This document shows, in pieces, positions 7,826 to 15,774 of a DNA stretch of 29,279 nt. This stretch comes from Magnetococcales bacterium (GTDB lineage Bacteria; Pseudomonadota; Magnetococcia; Magnetococcales; Magnetaquicoccaceae), in the NCBI GenBank assembly GCA_015229095.1, contig JADGCE010000018.1, positions 1 to 29,279 of the forward strand, given 5' to 3'. The stretch's first letter is position 1; each line of letters starts with the position of its first letter. A program made the translations under genes and the position numbers. The notes under the pieces were generated by a model. That model searched no databases, was not told where the DNA came from, and saw only the letters and a list, made by a program, of their open reading frames with translations.

Positions 7826-8330
7826 GTCCGGTTTCCTTGCCGTTGTGACGGGTGGTGGCTTTGTTGCGGTAGGGATTGGCAATCCCCAAACCTGCCAGAA
7901 TGGCAATTTCCTTTGCCTCCTGCCGACTGGCTTCTGCTGTTGAGCGTTCATGATCATAGCCCAGCAGATGCAAAACCCCATGGATGACCAGGTGTGTCAC
8001 ATGCTGCACCAGGGGGATATGCGCCTGTTCGGCCTCCCGAACCACGTTCTCATAAGAGAGAACAACATCCCCCAGAAGTGGGCCCTTTTTTGTTTTCAAA
8101 CGATCTTTTTTGTCTTCTGTCAGGGCAAAGGCGAGCACATTGGTTGCCTGGTCGCGCTGCCGATAATGGTGGTTGAGATGGCGCATCTGCCTCTCTTCTG
8201 TCAGCAGGAGGCTGACCTCTCCCTTGTGGGAGGCTTGACAGGCGGCCAGCGTCGCTTTGACTGCCCGACGCACTTTTTTCTTAATGCGCGGCCAAGCCGG
8301 ATGGGCGCGCTGGATATGGATTTTTGACAT
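7806..8330 (-). CDS. ybeY: Endoribonuclease YbeY (rRNA maturation)
   Basis: 174 residues from the ATG at 8330. YbeY is a zinc-dependent single-strand endoribonuclease needed for 16S rRNA 3' maturation and ribosome quality control. The signature HLVIHGVLHLLGYDH gives the three zinc-binding His, and the upstream block NHHYRQRDQATNVLAF is also typical. The C-terminus extends about 20 basic residues past the usual end. The start lies 50 nt inside the end of the 7TM-HD gene; an upstream ATG at 8375, with AGG close by, is an alternative. N-terminal similarity (IHIQRAHPAW) supports 8330 or earlier, so the overlap seems real. Confidence 0.95.
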   Translation of the reverse strand: MSKIHIQRAHPAWPRIKKKVRRAVKATLAACQASHKGEVSLLLTEERQMRHLNHHYRQRDQATNVLAFALTEDKKDRLKTKKGPLLGDVVLSYENVVREAEQAHIPLVQHVTHLVIHGVLHLLGYDHERSTAEASRQEAKEIAILAGLGIANPYRNKATTRHNGKETGHADHLS

Positions 8331-10764
8331 GGCTGCGCAATACCGATTGTTTAGGATGGGAGAGTTTGCTGGCATGCACCTGATCGGGATATTCAATACG
8401 ATGGTGATAAAAACCCAGAGTCAGCACCCGGGTAAAAGCACCCTCGATCACAGCCAACTCCCGCAGGGTTAACGCGCAGTCATCCAATTGCCCGTCGCGA
8501 ATCTTGGCACTGATGATGCGCTTGACCAGGGCCTGAATTTGTGCCGGGACAGGGGTCTTCAAGGTGCGGGAGGCGGCTTCCACCGAGTCGGCCAACATCA
8601 GGATGCCGGCTTCACGGGAATGGGGACGGGGGCCTGGATATCGATATTCCTCCGGGGAGACCATTTCATGCCGTTCATTGGCCTGGTTGACGGCGCGATT
8701 ATAAAAATATTGCAGCAGGGAGGTGCCATGATGGGAGACGATCGCTTCCTGAATGAAGAGACCCAGCTTGTAGCGTCTCGCCAGTTCCAGCCCCCCTTTG
8801 ACGTGGGCCATGATCACTTTGGTCGACATGGAGGGTGTCAACTGATCATGACGATTTTCCCCGGACTGGTTTTCGATAAAATAGTGTGGGGAGTTCATTT
8901 TGCCGATGTCATGGTACAGGGCCATGACTCGGGCCAGCAGAGGATTGGCTTGAATGGCTTCGGCGGCAGACTCCGCCAGGTTGCCCATCATGACCGAATG
9001 GTGGTAGGTGCCGGGGCTGCGCAAGGAGAGTTCTCGAATGAGGGGGTGGTCCCCGGATGCCAGTTCGGCAAGGCGAGAATCTGTCGTGATATTGAAGAGA
9101 AATTCCAACAAGGGGATCAGAGCCAGGGCCCACAGGCCGGTCAAAAGACCGCTGGTGAAGGCGACGGCAATACCCGCCAGCCAATACCAGGAGGGGTCGC
9201 TGCCTGCGAGCAGTTCGATGATCGGTACGGTGATGGCTTGGGCAATCCCGATCTTGACACCGGAATACAACACATCAAAACGGCGGCGGCAGGCGCGCAA
9301 CGTGGCCGCTCCCACCAGGGAACCGATCACATAGTAGATGAACAGGGGCAACCCGCCATTGGTGGCCAGCGCGCCCAGGAAGGAGAGGATGGTGCCGACC
9401 ACCAGTGCCCCGCCGGAAATGCCGGCGCGGGAACCGACCGTCAAGGAGACCAGGGCCGGTCCCAGGGAGGCCAGGGGAAAATAGATGACCATGTTGGAGG
9501 GCCAGTTGAGCAACTCCACGATGCCTTGCCCGGTTGCCAGGGTGATTGTGGAGAGCAATGCGGTGACCAGCAGGATGGATCCCAGCAAATAGAAAGTTTT
9601 TTGATCACGGGGAAAAGCGGCAGAGGTTGCCAGGAGAAACCAACGACCCACCCACAGCAGACCTCCCAGGGTAATGATCAACCCCAGGATACGCCACAGC
9701 ATGGCGTTGGTCCATTGGTTTTGATTCAGTGCTTCCAGCTTCAGACGGATCTCTTCAGTAATAATGGCGCCTTCGCGGACCACCATCTGTCCCTGGCGCG
9801 CTTGCAGATAGACCGGTTCCACGGCATCATAGGCCAGCTTGCGCCGTGCCTGTGTCTCGTTGAAATTAAAGACCATATTGGGGCGAATCTGGGTGCTGAT
9901 CTCCTCCAGCAACCATTGGCGTATTTCCACGGGAAAACTTTCCAACTCCTGGTGGATGCTTTCCCCCAACAATCGACGCATACCTGCCAGATCCAGCAGA
10001 CCGGTGCTGTCCGTTGCCTGTTTTTCTGTATTGTCTGCTGTGGAGCGGACCGTATAAAAGGGTATGCGGGCCAGTTCTTCCAGGACTTCCGAGCTGTCCA
10101 CCACGGCTTGTTGTCTGAACGCGCTCAGCCAATGGCGGGCGGCCGTTGCCAACGGCTTGACCTGTGGCAATGCCAGCAGGGCCTGGTAGGCGGCCTCCGG
10201 GATCTCCTCCTCCAATCTTTGTGAAAGGCTCTCTTTGCGTGCATCCCGCATGGGCGCCTTGCTGCCGGCAGGTGGGTTGTCCGGGGGGGAGGGGGTGGCC
10301 GTGTTCTCCGTAGAGGGCTCCCCTGGAGGGGGAGGGAGGAGGGAGGGAGGGAGGCGTGTGGTGTCAAACCAGGTCAGTGCCTCCTCCAATTGCAGCATGA
10401 TGGGCTCCAACATGCCGGCATCCCATTCGTAGACAGGGGGAACAGCGGCGGCGGCCTGCTGACGGCGTTGGGCCGTGTTTTCCAGATCTTCGACCAGCAG
10501 ATCCCGGTTGGCTTTTATGTTGCGGATGGCCACATCGCCCACATCGGGCAGATAGGCAGGACGCAGTATGACGGGGGAGTAGAGCAGGGTCAGGCAGGCG
10601 ACAAGCAGAACAAAAAAGAGCAGATGGACCAGGATCGGAAAGTTGAGATCCCGGACGCCGCTGACATCACCACGCGCCTCGCGTATCGTCTGCCGGGTAT
10701 TGAAGCAGAAGGCAACGACCGCCTGCATCGGTTTAAACGACCATTTTTCTCGGAAGATGGACAT
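8281..10764 (-). CDS. 7TM-HD family phosphodiesterase (PgpH/YqfF-like, putative c-di-AMP hydrolase)
   Basis: 827 residues from the ATG at 10764; the frame is open upstream into phoH, but 10764 sits 4 nt after the phoH stop. Order: short cytosolic tail, a membrane helix (about 43-63), a large extracytosolic domain (about 65-350) with a Pro/Ser-rich low-complexity insert at about 138-170, a block of about seven helices (355-560), then a cytosolic HD domain. The HD motifs are intact: H588/H589 (TYHHS), H618-D619 (LYHDIGK), H654 (MAHVKGG), H678/H679 (SHHG) and D726 (LADSVEA). Listeria PgpH of this architecture hydrolyses cyclic di-AMP. Here the substrate is an inference, and no diadenylate cyclase is in the window. 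The phoH-HD-ybeY order is typical of Firmicutes and some other phyla. Confidence 0.93.
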   Translation of the reverse strand: MSIFREKWSFKPMQAVVAFCFNTRQTIREARGDVSGVRDLNFPILVHLLFFVLLVACLTLLYSPVILRPAYLPDVGDVAIRNIKANRDLLVEDLENTAQRRQQAAAAVPPVYEWDAGMLEPIMLQLEEALTWFDTTRLPPSLLPPPPGEPSTENTATPSPPDNPPAGSKAPMRDARKESLSQRLEEEIPEAAYQALLALPQVKPLATAARHWLSAFRQQAVVDSSEVLEELARIPFYTVRSTADNTEKQATDSTGLLDLAGMRRLLGESIHQELESFPVEIRQWLLEEISTQIRPNMVFNFNETQARRKLAYDAVEPVYLQARQGQMVVREGAIITEEIRLKLEALNQNQWTNAMLWRILGLIITLGGLLWVGRWFLLATSAAFPRDQKTFYLLGSILLVTALLSTITLATGQGIVELLNWPSNMVIYFPLASLGPALVSLTVGSRAGISGGALVVGTILSFLGALATNGGLPLFIYYVIGSLVGAATLRACRRRFDVLYSGVKIGIAQAITVPIIELLAGSDPSWYWLAGIAVAFTSGLLTGLWALALIPLLEFLFNITTDSRLAELASGDHPLIRELSLRSPGTYHHSVMMGNLAESAAEAIQANPLLARVMALYHDIGKMNSPHYFIENQSGENRHDQLTPSMSTKVIMAHVKGGLELARRYKLGLFIQEAIVSHHGTSLLQYFYNRAVNQANERHEMVSPEEYRYPGPRPHSREAGILMLADSVEAASRTLKTPVPAQIQALVKRIISAKIRDGQLDDCALTLRELAVIEGAFTRVLTLGFYHHRIEYPDQVHASKLSHPKQSVLRSHVKNPYPARPSGLAAH

Positions 10765-10768
10765 GACG

Positions 10769-11785
10769 CTAATGATCCGTATTCCCTGAAAGAGTTTTTT
10801 TCGATGGTTTTGCCTGGTCATAGGCCTGGATAATGTGGCGGACCAGGGCATGTCGGACCACATCCTGGTGGGTAAAATAGACAAAGGAGATACCCGGCAG
10901 GTTTTGCAATATCTCTGCGGCGTGGAGCAACCCGGAGGGTTGCCCTTTGGGAAGATCGGTCTGGGTGACATCCCCACACACAACGATTCTGGAACCCTCA
11001 CCGAGACGGGTCAAGAACATTTTCATCTGTTCCGGCGTGGTATTTTGTGCTTCATCGAGGATGATGAAGGCCTCTTCCAGCGTGCGTCCGCGCATGTAGG
11101 CGAGGGGGGCAATTTCCAGTTCATTGCGCATCAACATGCGTTCCACCTTTTCCGAACCAAGCATGGCGTGCAGGGCATCATACAGGGGACGCAGATAGGG
11201 GTCCACCTTGGCCTGTAGGTCCCCCGGCAAAAATCCCAACCTCTCCCCGGCCTCTACTGCGGGTCTGGTCAAAATGATGCGGGCGACCCCGCCTGCCAAC
11301 CAGCGACTGACGGCCATGGCCACTGCCAGAAAGGTTTTGCCGGTGCCGGCTGGCCCGATGGCACAGGTTAAATCCGAGCGGGTCAGGGTATCCAGATAAT
11401 CGGTTTGCCGGGGGGTGCGTGGGTAGAGGGTTCGTTGGGGTGTGCGCAAGGGGGTGGCAGAAAAATCGGGCGGCGTGGGTTGGGAAGTCGGTTGTGACTC
11501 TCTCTCTTCCAAGGTCCGGATGCCCCGTTCCACCCACTGTCGGTCCACACCATGGCCCTGCTCCAATGCGGTATAGAGCGTTTTCAACAGGTGCCGCACC
11601 TTTTTCAGTTGGTATCTGGGTGCGGTGATGGTGATCCCGTTGCCCAGGGGCTGCAAGGAGACGGACAACCGGCTCTCCATTTGTTTCAGATGTTCATCCA
11701 ATGCGCCACAGAGGCTCACGACCAGGCTGTTGTCAGGAAACTCCAGTCGTTTTGTCAAGAGAGGTTGCGGGGGCTGTTTGGCCAT
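10769..11785 (-). CDS. phoH: PhoH-like ATPase (YbeZ)
   Basis: 338 residues from the ATG at 11785; GTG at 11803 or TTG at 11821 are possible earlier starts, and none has a clear ribosome site. PhoH/YbeZ is a cytosolic P-loop ATPase that works with YbeY in RNA metabolism. An N-terminal KH-like region (about 10-75) and a Pro/Ser/Thr-rich linker (about 95-125) precede the ATPase core. Walker A is GPAGTGKT (144-151), Walker B IILDEAQN (241-248), and the PhoH blocks RPAVEAGERLGFLPGD and MRGRTLEEAF are present. It lies between miaB and the 7TM-HD gene, with only 4 nt to the latter. Confidence 0.96.
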   Translation of the reverse strand: MAKQPPQPLLTKRLEFPDNSLVVSLCGALDEHLKQMESRLSVSLQPLGNGITITAPRYQLKKVRHLLKTLYTALEQGHGVDRQWVERGIRTLEERESQPTSQPTPPDFSATPLRTPQRTLYPRTPRQTDYLDTLTRSDLTCAIGPAGTGKTFLAVAMAVSRWLAGGVARIILTRPAVEAGERLGFLPGDLQAKVDPYLRPLYDALHAMLGSEKVERMLMRNELEIAPLAYMRGRTLEEAFIILDEAQNTTPEQMKMFLTRLGEGSRIVVCGDVTQTDLPKGQPSGLLHAAEILQNLPGISFVYFTHQDVVRHALVRHIIQAYDQAKPSKKTLSGNTDH

Positions 11786-11810
11786 GGGCTGGTAGGTATT
11801 CACGGGTGGA

Positions 11811-13178
11811 TTACGGCACAACGGCAGCGGTGCGGGCTATTTGTCCCCGCAACGAATTGGGCAGGCCCTCTGTGATCTGCACCGGGACAATATGACCAAT
11901 CCAATGCTGTTCGCCGGGAAAATTGACCCTTCTGAATTCGGGGGTGCGCCCGCTGAGTTCGCCGCTGCCTTTTTTGGCACTCCCCTCTACCAGAACCGCC
12001 TCTGTACGTCCCACACGCTTTTGATTGTTCAGCCATTGGTGAGCATTGAGTCGCTCCTGGAGGATGGCCAGGCGGGCACTGCTGACTTCGGCGGGCAGAT
12101 GCTCCCCCATCTGTTCGGCCTGGGTGCCTGGACGGGAGGAAAAGCAAAAGGAGTAGGCATGGTCAAAGGAGACCTGTTCCACCAGTTGCAGGGTTTCCTG
12201 AAAATCGGCCTCTGTTTCTCCCGGAAAACCGACGATAAAATCCGAGGCGATGGCGATCTCTGGAGAGGCCTGACGCAAGCGCCGTATCCATTCCAGATAC
12301 GCTTCCACCGTATGGCCGCGACCCATTCTGGCCAAAATACGGTTGGAGCCGCTTTGGATCGGCAGATGCAGGTAGGGGCACAACTGTGGCAGATCGGCGA
12401 AGAGTTCCACCAGATCATCTGTCATATCCGCCGGGTGTGAAGTCACAAAACGGATGCGCTCCACGCCGGGCAAAAGGGCAACTCGACGGATCAACAGAGG
12501 CAGGTCATGGGGCAGGCCGGATTTATCCATCCCCTGGTACGCATTGACATTCTGTCCAAGAAGCTGAATCTCGACGGCTCCCTGCTGCACCAGACCGGCG
12601 ACCTCCGCCAGTATGGCATCCACGGGTCGACTCCACTCCTGCCCACGGGTGAAAGGCACCACACAGAAGGCACAAAATTTATTGCAACCCTCTTGCACGG
12701 TGACCGAGGCTGCGGCTCCTGTTTTCTCTTGCAGGGGTAAAAGATCGAATTTGGATTCCGGGGCGATTGCCACGTCGCAGATGGGCCCGCCTCCCTGTTC
12801 CAGGCGCGTCAACAGGGTGGGCAGACGGTGGTAGGTCTGGGGGCCAAACACCAATTGCACGAATGGGGCGCGACGAAAAATTTCTTGTCCTGTGGCCTGG
12901 GCGACGCAGCCACCTACAGCAAAAATGGCGGCCGGTTCTGCCGACCTGCCCTGCGCAATCCGGGCCGTGCGGACCATTTTATGGAGACGCCCCAGCTCTG
13001 AGAAGAGCTTTTCTTCTGCTTTTTCACGAATATGGCAGGTGTTGAACACCACCAGATCGGCTTGTTCCGGATCCTCCACCCGATGATAGCCGTGGCTGCT
13101 GCGGAGCAGGTCAACCATGCGGGAGGCGTCATAATCGTTCATTTGACAGCCAAAAGTTTTGATAAAGAGCTTTTTCAA
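11811..13178 (-). CDS. miaB: tRNA-2-methylthio-N6-dimethylallyladenosine synthase MiaB
   Basis: 455 residues. MiaB is a radical-SAM methylthiotransferase that converts i6A37 to ms2i6A37 in tRNA. The N-terminal UPF0004 domain carries Cys11 (TFGCQMN), Cys48 (NTCHIRE) and Cys91 (GGCVAQ) for the auxiliary iron-sulfur cluster. The radical-SAM cluster is Cys165, Cys169, Cys172 (CNKFCAFC). The C-terminal ~65 residues form the TRAM domain (VLVEGS, GHIVPVQIT). The start is TTG at 13178, overlapping the coaD stop as TTGA, a less common version of the ATGA coupling. AAGGG lies about 12 nt upstream. Confidence 0.97.
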   Translation of the reverse strand: MKKLFIKTFGCQMNDYDASRMVDLLRSSHGYHRVEDPEQADLVVFNTCHIREKAEEKLFSELGRLHKMVRTARIAQGRSAEPAAIFAVGGCVAQATGQEIFRRAPFVQLVFGPQTYHRLPTLLTRLEQGGGPICDVAIAPESKFDLLPLQEKTGAAASVTVQEGCNKFCAFCVVPFTRGQEWSRPVDAILAEVAGLVQQGAVEIQLLGQNVNAYQGMDKSGLPHDLPLLIRRVALLPGVERIRFVTSHPADMTDDLVELFADLPQLCPYLHLPIQSGSNRILARMGRGHTVEAYLEWIRRLRQASPEIAIASDFIVGFPGETEADFQETLQLVEQVSFDHAYSFCFSSRPGTQAEQMGEHLPAEVSSARLAILQERLNAHQWLNNQKRVGRTEAVLVEGSAKKGSGELSGRTPEFRRVNFPGEQHWIGHIVPVQITEGLPNSLRGQIARTAAVVP

Positions 13179-13675
13179 GGCTGCTTAACCCTTTTTTGGG
13201 CAAGATGGTGATGCAATCCGGGTATCACACCGGGGGGTACAAACGGGCTGACATCTCCCCCCATGCTGGCGATCTCTTTGATGAGCCGGGAAGAGATAAA
13301 GGTGGTGGACTCTCCGGACATCAAAAAGACGGTTTCCACTTGGGCGTTCAGTTTATGGTTCATGGCGGCCATTTGGAACTCATACTCAAAATCGGAGATG
13401 GCGCGCAGACCGCGCAAGATGAAGCCTGCATGGCGTTGTACGACAAAATCCACCAGCAGTCCCTCCAGGGCGCATACCTCGACGCCATCCATGCCACGGG
13501 TCTCTTGCATCAGAAAGTCGACCCGCTCCTGCACAGAAAAGAGAGATTGTTTGGCCGTATTGGTGGCAACGGCCACCAACAGGCGATCAAACAGGGCCGC
13601 ACCCCGCTGGATGACATCCACGTGTCCCAGGGTAAGGGGATCAAAGGTGCCGGGGTAGACTGCAATTCTTTGCAT
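13175..13675 (-). CDS. coaD: Phosphopantetheine adenylyltransferase CoaD
   Basis: 166 residues, normal length. It transfers AMP from ATP to 4'-phosphopantetheine, the penultimate step of coenzyme A synthesis. Visible motifs: AVYPGTFDPLTLGHVDVI with the (T/H)xGH nucleotidyltransferase signature, RGLRAISDFEYEFQMA in the middle, and FISSRLIKEIASMGGDVSPFVP near the C-terminus. GGAG lies about 7 nt before the ATG. Its stop overlaps the TTG start of miaB, and rsmD ends 33 nt upstream; rsmD-coaD adjacency is common in bacteria. Confidence 0.98.
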   Translation of the reverse strand: MQRIAVYPGTFDPLTLGHVDVIQRGAALFDRLLVAVATNTAKQSLFSVQERVDFLMQETRGMDGVEVCALEGLLVDFVVQRHAGFILRGLRAISDFEYEFQMAAMNHKLNAQVETVFLMSGESTTFISSRLIKEIASMGGDVSPFVPPGVIPGLHHHLAQKRVKQP

Positions 13676-13708
13676 GATGACTCCACGGGGGTGACGACGA
13701 CACCAGGA

Positions 13709-14320
13709 TCATGGATCCTCTGCGTGTGTCGGTTTTTGCCAAAACAGGATGCGTGTGTCGCCATAGCGTCGATTCTGCACAAGCGACCAGGGCAATGCGG
13801 TTTCTGGTCCGGTTTCGGCCTCCTGCTCCACCACGATGCGCGCACCAGGGGTCAACAGGCTGCTCTGTTCCAGCGCCCGCAACGCGACCGCCGCCACCCC
13901 TTGTCGATAGGGAGGATCCAGAAAGACCAGATCAAAGTGGGGGCCAGTCGCCGGCTTCTGATCGGCAAATTGTTGATTTGCCAGTTGGTTTATCTTGTTC
14001 AAGGTGCCTTTGTGCAGAATGTTTCCCTGCAAAACCGTGCTGCGGGTACGAGCACCGCATAAGGTGACGTTTTTTTCGATAAATTGCACGGCTTTCCATT
14101 CCAGATCGACAAAAAAGCTGTAACGTGCCCCCCGACTGAGGGCTTCCAGGCCCAGAAGACCACATCCCGCGCAGAGATCCAGCACCGTGGCACCGACCAC
14201 ATGCTGCGCCAGCATGCTGAACAGGCTCTCCCTGACACGACCCATACTGGGGCGGATCCAGCCATCCGCCGGAACATGCAAAAGTCGTCCCCGCCAGGAA
14301 CCCCCGGAGATTCTGACCAT
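13709..14320 (-). CDS. rsmD: 16S rRNA (guanine(966)-N2)-methyltransferase RsmD
   Basis: 203 residues. RsmD methylates G966 of 16S rRNA. It begins with the typical MVRISGGSWRGR and has RPSMGRVRESLFSML, SAM motif I at 48-65 (DLCAGCGLLGLEALSRGA, where family members usually have DLFAGSG), and the catalytic DPPY at 135-138. The start lies 1 nt after the stop of the TudS-like gene, and coaD begins 33 nt downstream, so all three are probably translated from one message. Confidence 0.95.
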   Translation of the reverse strand: MVRISGGSWRGRLLHVPADGWIRPSMGRVRESLFSMLAQHVVGATVLDLCAGCGLLGLEALSRGARYSFFVDLEWKAVQFIEKNVTLCGARTRSTVLQGNILHKGTLNKINQLANQQFADQKPATGPHFDLVFLDPPYRQGVAAVALRALEQSSLLTPGARIVVEQEAETGPETALPWSLVQNRRYGDTRILFWQKPTHAEDP

Positions 14321-14321
14321 G

Positions 14322-14897
14322 TCAGAGGGATCCGGTCAGGGCGACGCCTGGCGTGTTGCCCTCTCTTGCGATTTTCACAAAATGCCGCAGGGACTCGGCC
14401 TGTGTAAACAGATCTCCTTCTGCCAGGGGTAGATGGGGATGATGGGCCCGCAACAGGCCCGGCAGAATGCCCAGGGCAGGATGGTGCTGCTGCTCCTGCT
14501 CACTCCACACGGTGACTTGCGTCATGCCGCAGGAGGGAGAGCGGCTCTTCAGGAGATAGCCGGCAACTCCCGCAGCCTGGTGCGTGCGCAGGCGGTGTCG
14601 ACACCAGAGGCGCAGACGATGGCTGTGGTCAATCGAACTGTAGCGGGTGCAGATCCGTGGCTGCTCCGCTGTTCCAACCAGGTGCATCGGCTCTCTGGGA
14701 ATGCCCAAACCACATTCACTCTCCGGGCAAAACGGAAAATAGAGCACATCCCGCGCCCAGAGCCCGGAGAGTAACGGGTTGTGCTTGTGGCCGCCATCGT
14801 AGCGCACCTGGGCCCCCAGAAGGCATGCGCTGATCGCCACACGCACAGGGGATGCATACGCCGGATTCCGGATCGGGGCCGGGGGGCAATCAGACAT
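14322..14897 (-). CDS. DUF523 family protein, TudS-like thiouracil desulfurase
   Basis: 191 residues from the ATG at 14897; a GTG at 14912 is an alternative. The family's cysteine motifs are all present: AISACLLGAQVRYDGG near the N-terminus, PFCPESECGLGIPREPMHL in the middle, and KSRSPSCGM later. In characterised members (TudS) the conserved Cys hold a [4Fe-4S] cluster that removes sulfur from 2-thiouracil. The order and spacing fit the single-domain YbbK type, without a DUF1722 fusion. It overlaps the upstream cyclic-nucleotide-domain gene by 8 nt and is nearly fused to rsmD. Activity on thiouracil or a thiolated RNA breakdown product is an inference. Confidence 0.88.
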   Translation of the reverse strand: MSDCPPAPIRNPAYASPVRVAISACLLGAQVRYDGGHKHNPLLSGLWARDVLYFPFCPESECGLGIPREPMHLVGTAEQPRICTRYSSIDHSHRLRLWCRHRLRTHQAAGVAGYLLKSRSPSCGMTQVTVWSEQEQQHHPALGILPGLLRAHHPHLPLAEGDLFTQAESLRHFVKIAREGNTPGVALTGSL

Positions 14898-15615
14898 GGG
14901 CGGAGGTGACACAGAAGATCCACTGTTGATTCAACTCTTCCATAAAGCCGATCAACTGTTCGATGATGCGCTCTTTGGTGCGCTCCAGCTCAGCCAGAGA
15001 GAGAGGGGGAGGGTGACGCAGGGCCGACTCCAACTCTTGATCCAGGGACAACAGGGGGGTCCATTCTGTCAAACGGGTCAGCTGCTCATGAATCCCCTCC
15101 ACCCGGGTGGTCAGACATTGGATGATCTGTTCTTTCAGTTTGATGCGGGTCGCTCTTTTCTGCTGCTGTAGAATATCCCGATGAAACTGGATGGCCATGG
15201 TGGTGAATGCCGGGTCGATCGGGATAGAGAGCGCGAGGCACGCCGACCGTATGGCACTCCTCAGCTGCTGTTGTGCGGAACTGCCAACCGGGGCGGGGGG
15301 GTGGGCGATAATGTTGCTCGTCCGCTTGCGTTGCATCACAAAACCCACCTCTCCAAACATCTGGCCAGGTTCCAGCACGGACAACGGAATGGAGGCTCCC
15401 TCCTTGACGACACTGGCGGCCCCGGCCAGCAGAATAAAGAGGCTTTGATCATCTCCCCCTTCCTGGATCAAAAACTCTCCGGTATGATACAGGCAAATGC
15501 GGCTGTAGGAGCCGGCAAAACGGACCCGTTCGTCGGAGTTGAACGGGGAAAAAAATGGCAGAATATTAATAATTTCAAGTATTTCTGTGTTGGTCAGGTG
15601 AGAAATTTCTTGCAT
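14890..15615 (-). CDS. Cyclic-nucleotide-binding-domain protein without HTH
   Basis: 241 residues from the ATG at 15615 (AAGGA about 11 nt upstream); the longer frame from 15705 overlaps the divergent promoter region. A cNMP-binding barrel occupies about 20-115: ILPFFSPFNSDERVRFAG, GEFLIQEGGDDQSLFILLAG, and PGQMFGEVGFVMQRKRTSNIIA resembling the phosphate-binding cassette. The remaining ~125 residues are predicted mostly helical and charged, ending at AELERTKERIIEQLIGFMEEL. No helix-turn-helix is visible, so it is unlikely to bind DNA on its own. It heads the ten-gene run and is divergent from a Crp/Fnr gene. The ligand and target are unknown. Confidence 0.8.
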   Translation of the reverse strand: MQEISHLTNTEILEIINILPFFSPFNSDERVRFAGSYSRICLYHTGEFLIQEGGDDQSLFILLAGAASVVKEGASIPLSVLEPGQMFGEVGFVMQRKRTSNIIAHPPAPVGSSAQQQLRSAIRSACLALSIPIDPAFTTMAIQFHRDILQQQKRATRIKLKEQIIQCLTTRVEGIHEQLTRLTEWTPLLSLDQELESALRHPPPLSLAELERTKERIIEQLIGFMEELNQQWIFCVTSAHV

Positions 15616-15722
15616 GAATATCCATCCTTTCTGACGTCGCGCTACTGCCATACCACCTTGCCAGCAGTGTAGCACGGCTGAGGTTTGTGGGAAAAGTTTC
15701 TCCAATCCTGGGCTCTGTTTCA

Positions 15723-15741
15723 GGCTCCGCCGGGCGGCGCC
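15723..15741. promoter_or_regulatory. Near-perfect 19-bp palindrome in the divergent promoter region
   Basis: GGCTCCGCC and GGCGGCGCC are reverse complements with a single mismatched pair around a central G. It sits 34 nt before the Crp/Fnr start and 108 nt from the divergent start. It could be an operator (for example autoregulation) or a strong hairpin in the 5' leader. It does not match the Fnr (TTGAT-N4-ATCAA) or Crp (TGTGA-N6-TCACA) consensus. Confidence 0.35.
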
Positions 15742-15774
15742 CTGTGGGTGACAGCTTTTTGCAAAGGAGATTGC

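Noticed and set aside
8488..10224. 578-residue + strand frame opposite the 7TM-HD gene
   Set aside because: Gly/Gln/Asp-rich antisense frame with no motif; the HD and membrane features on the other strand are decisive.
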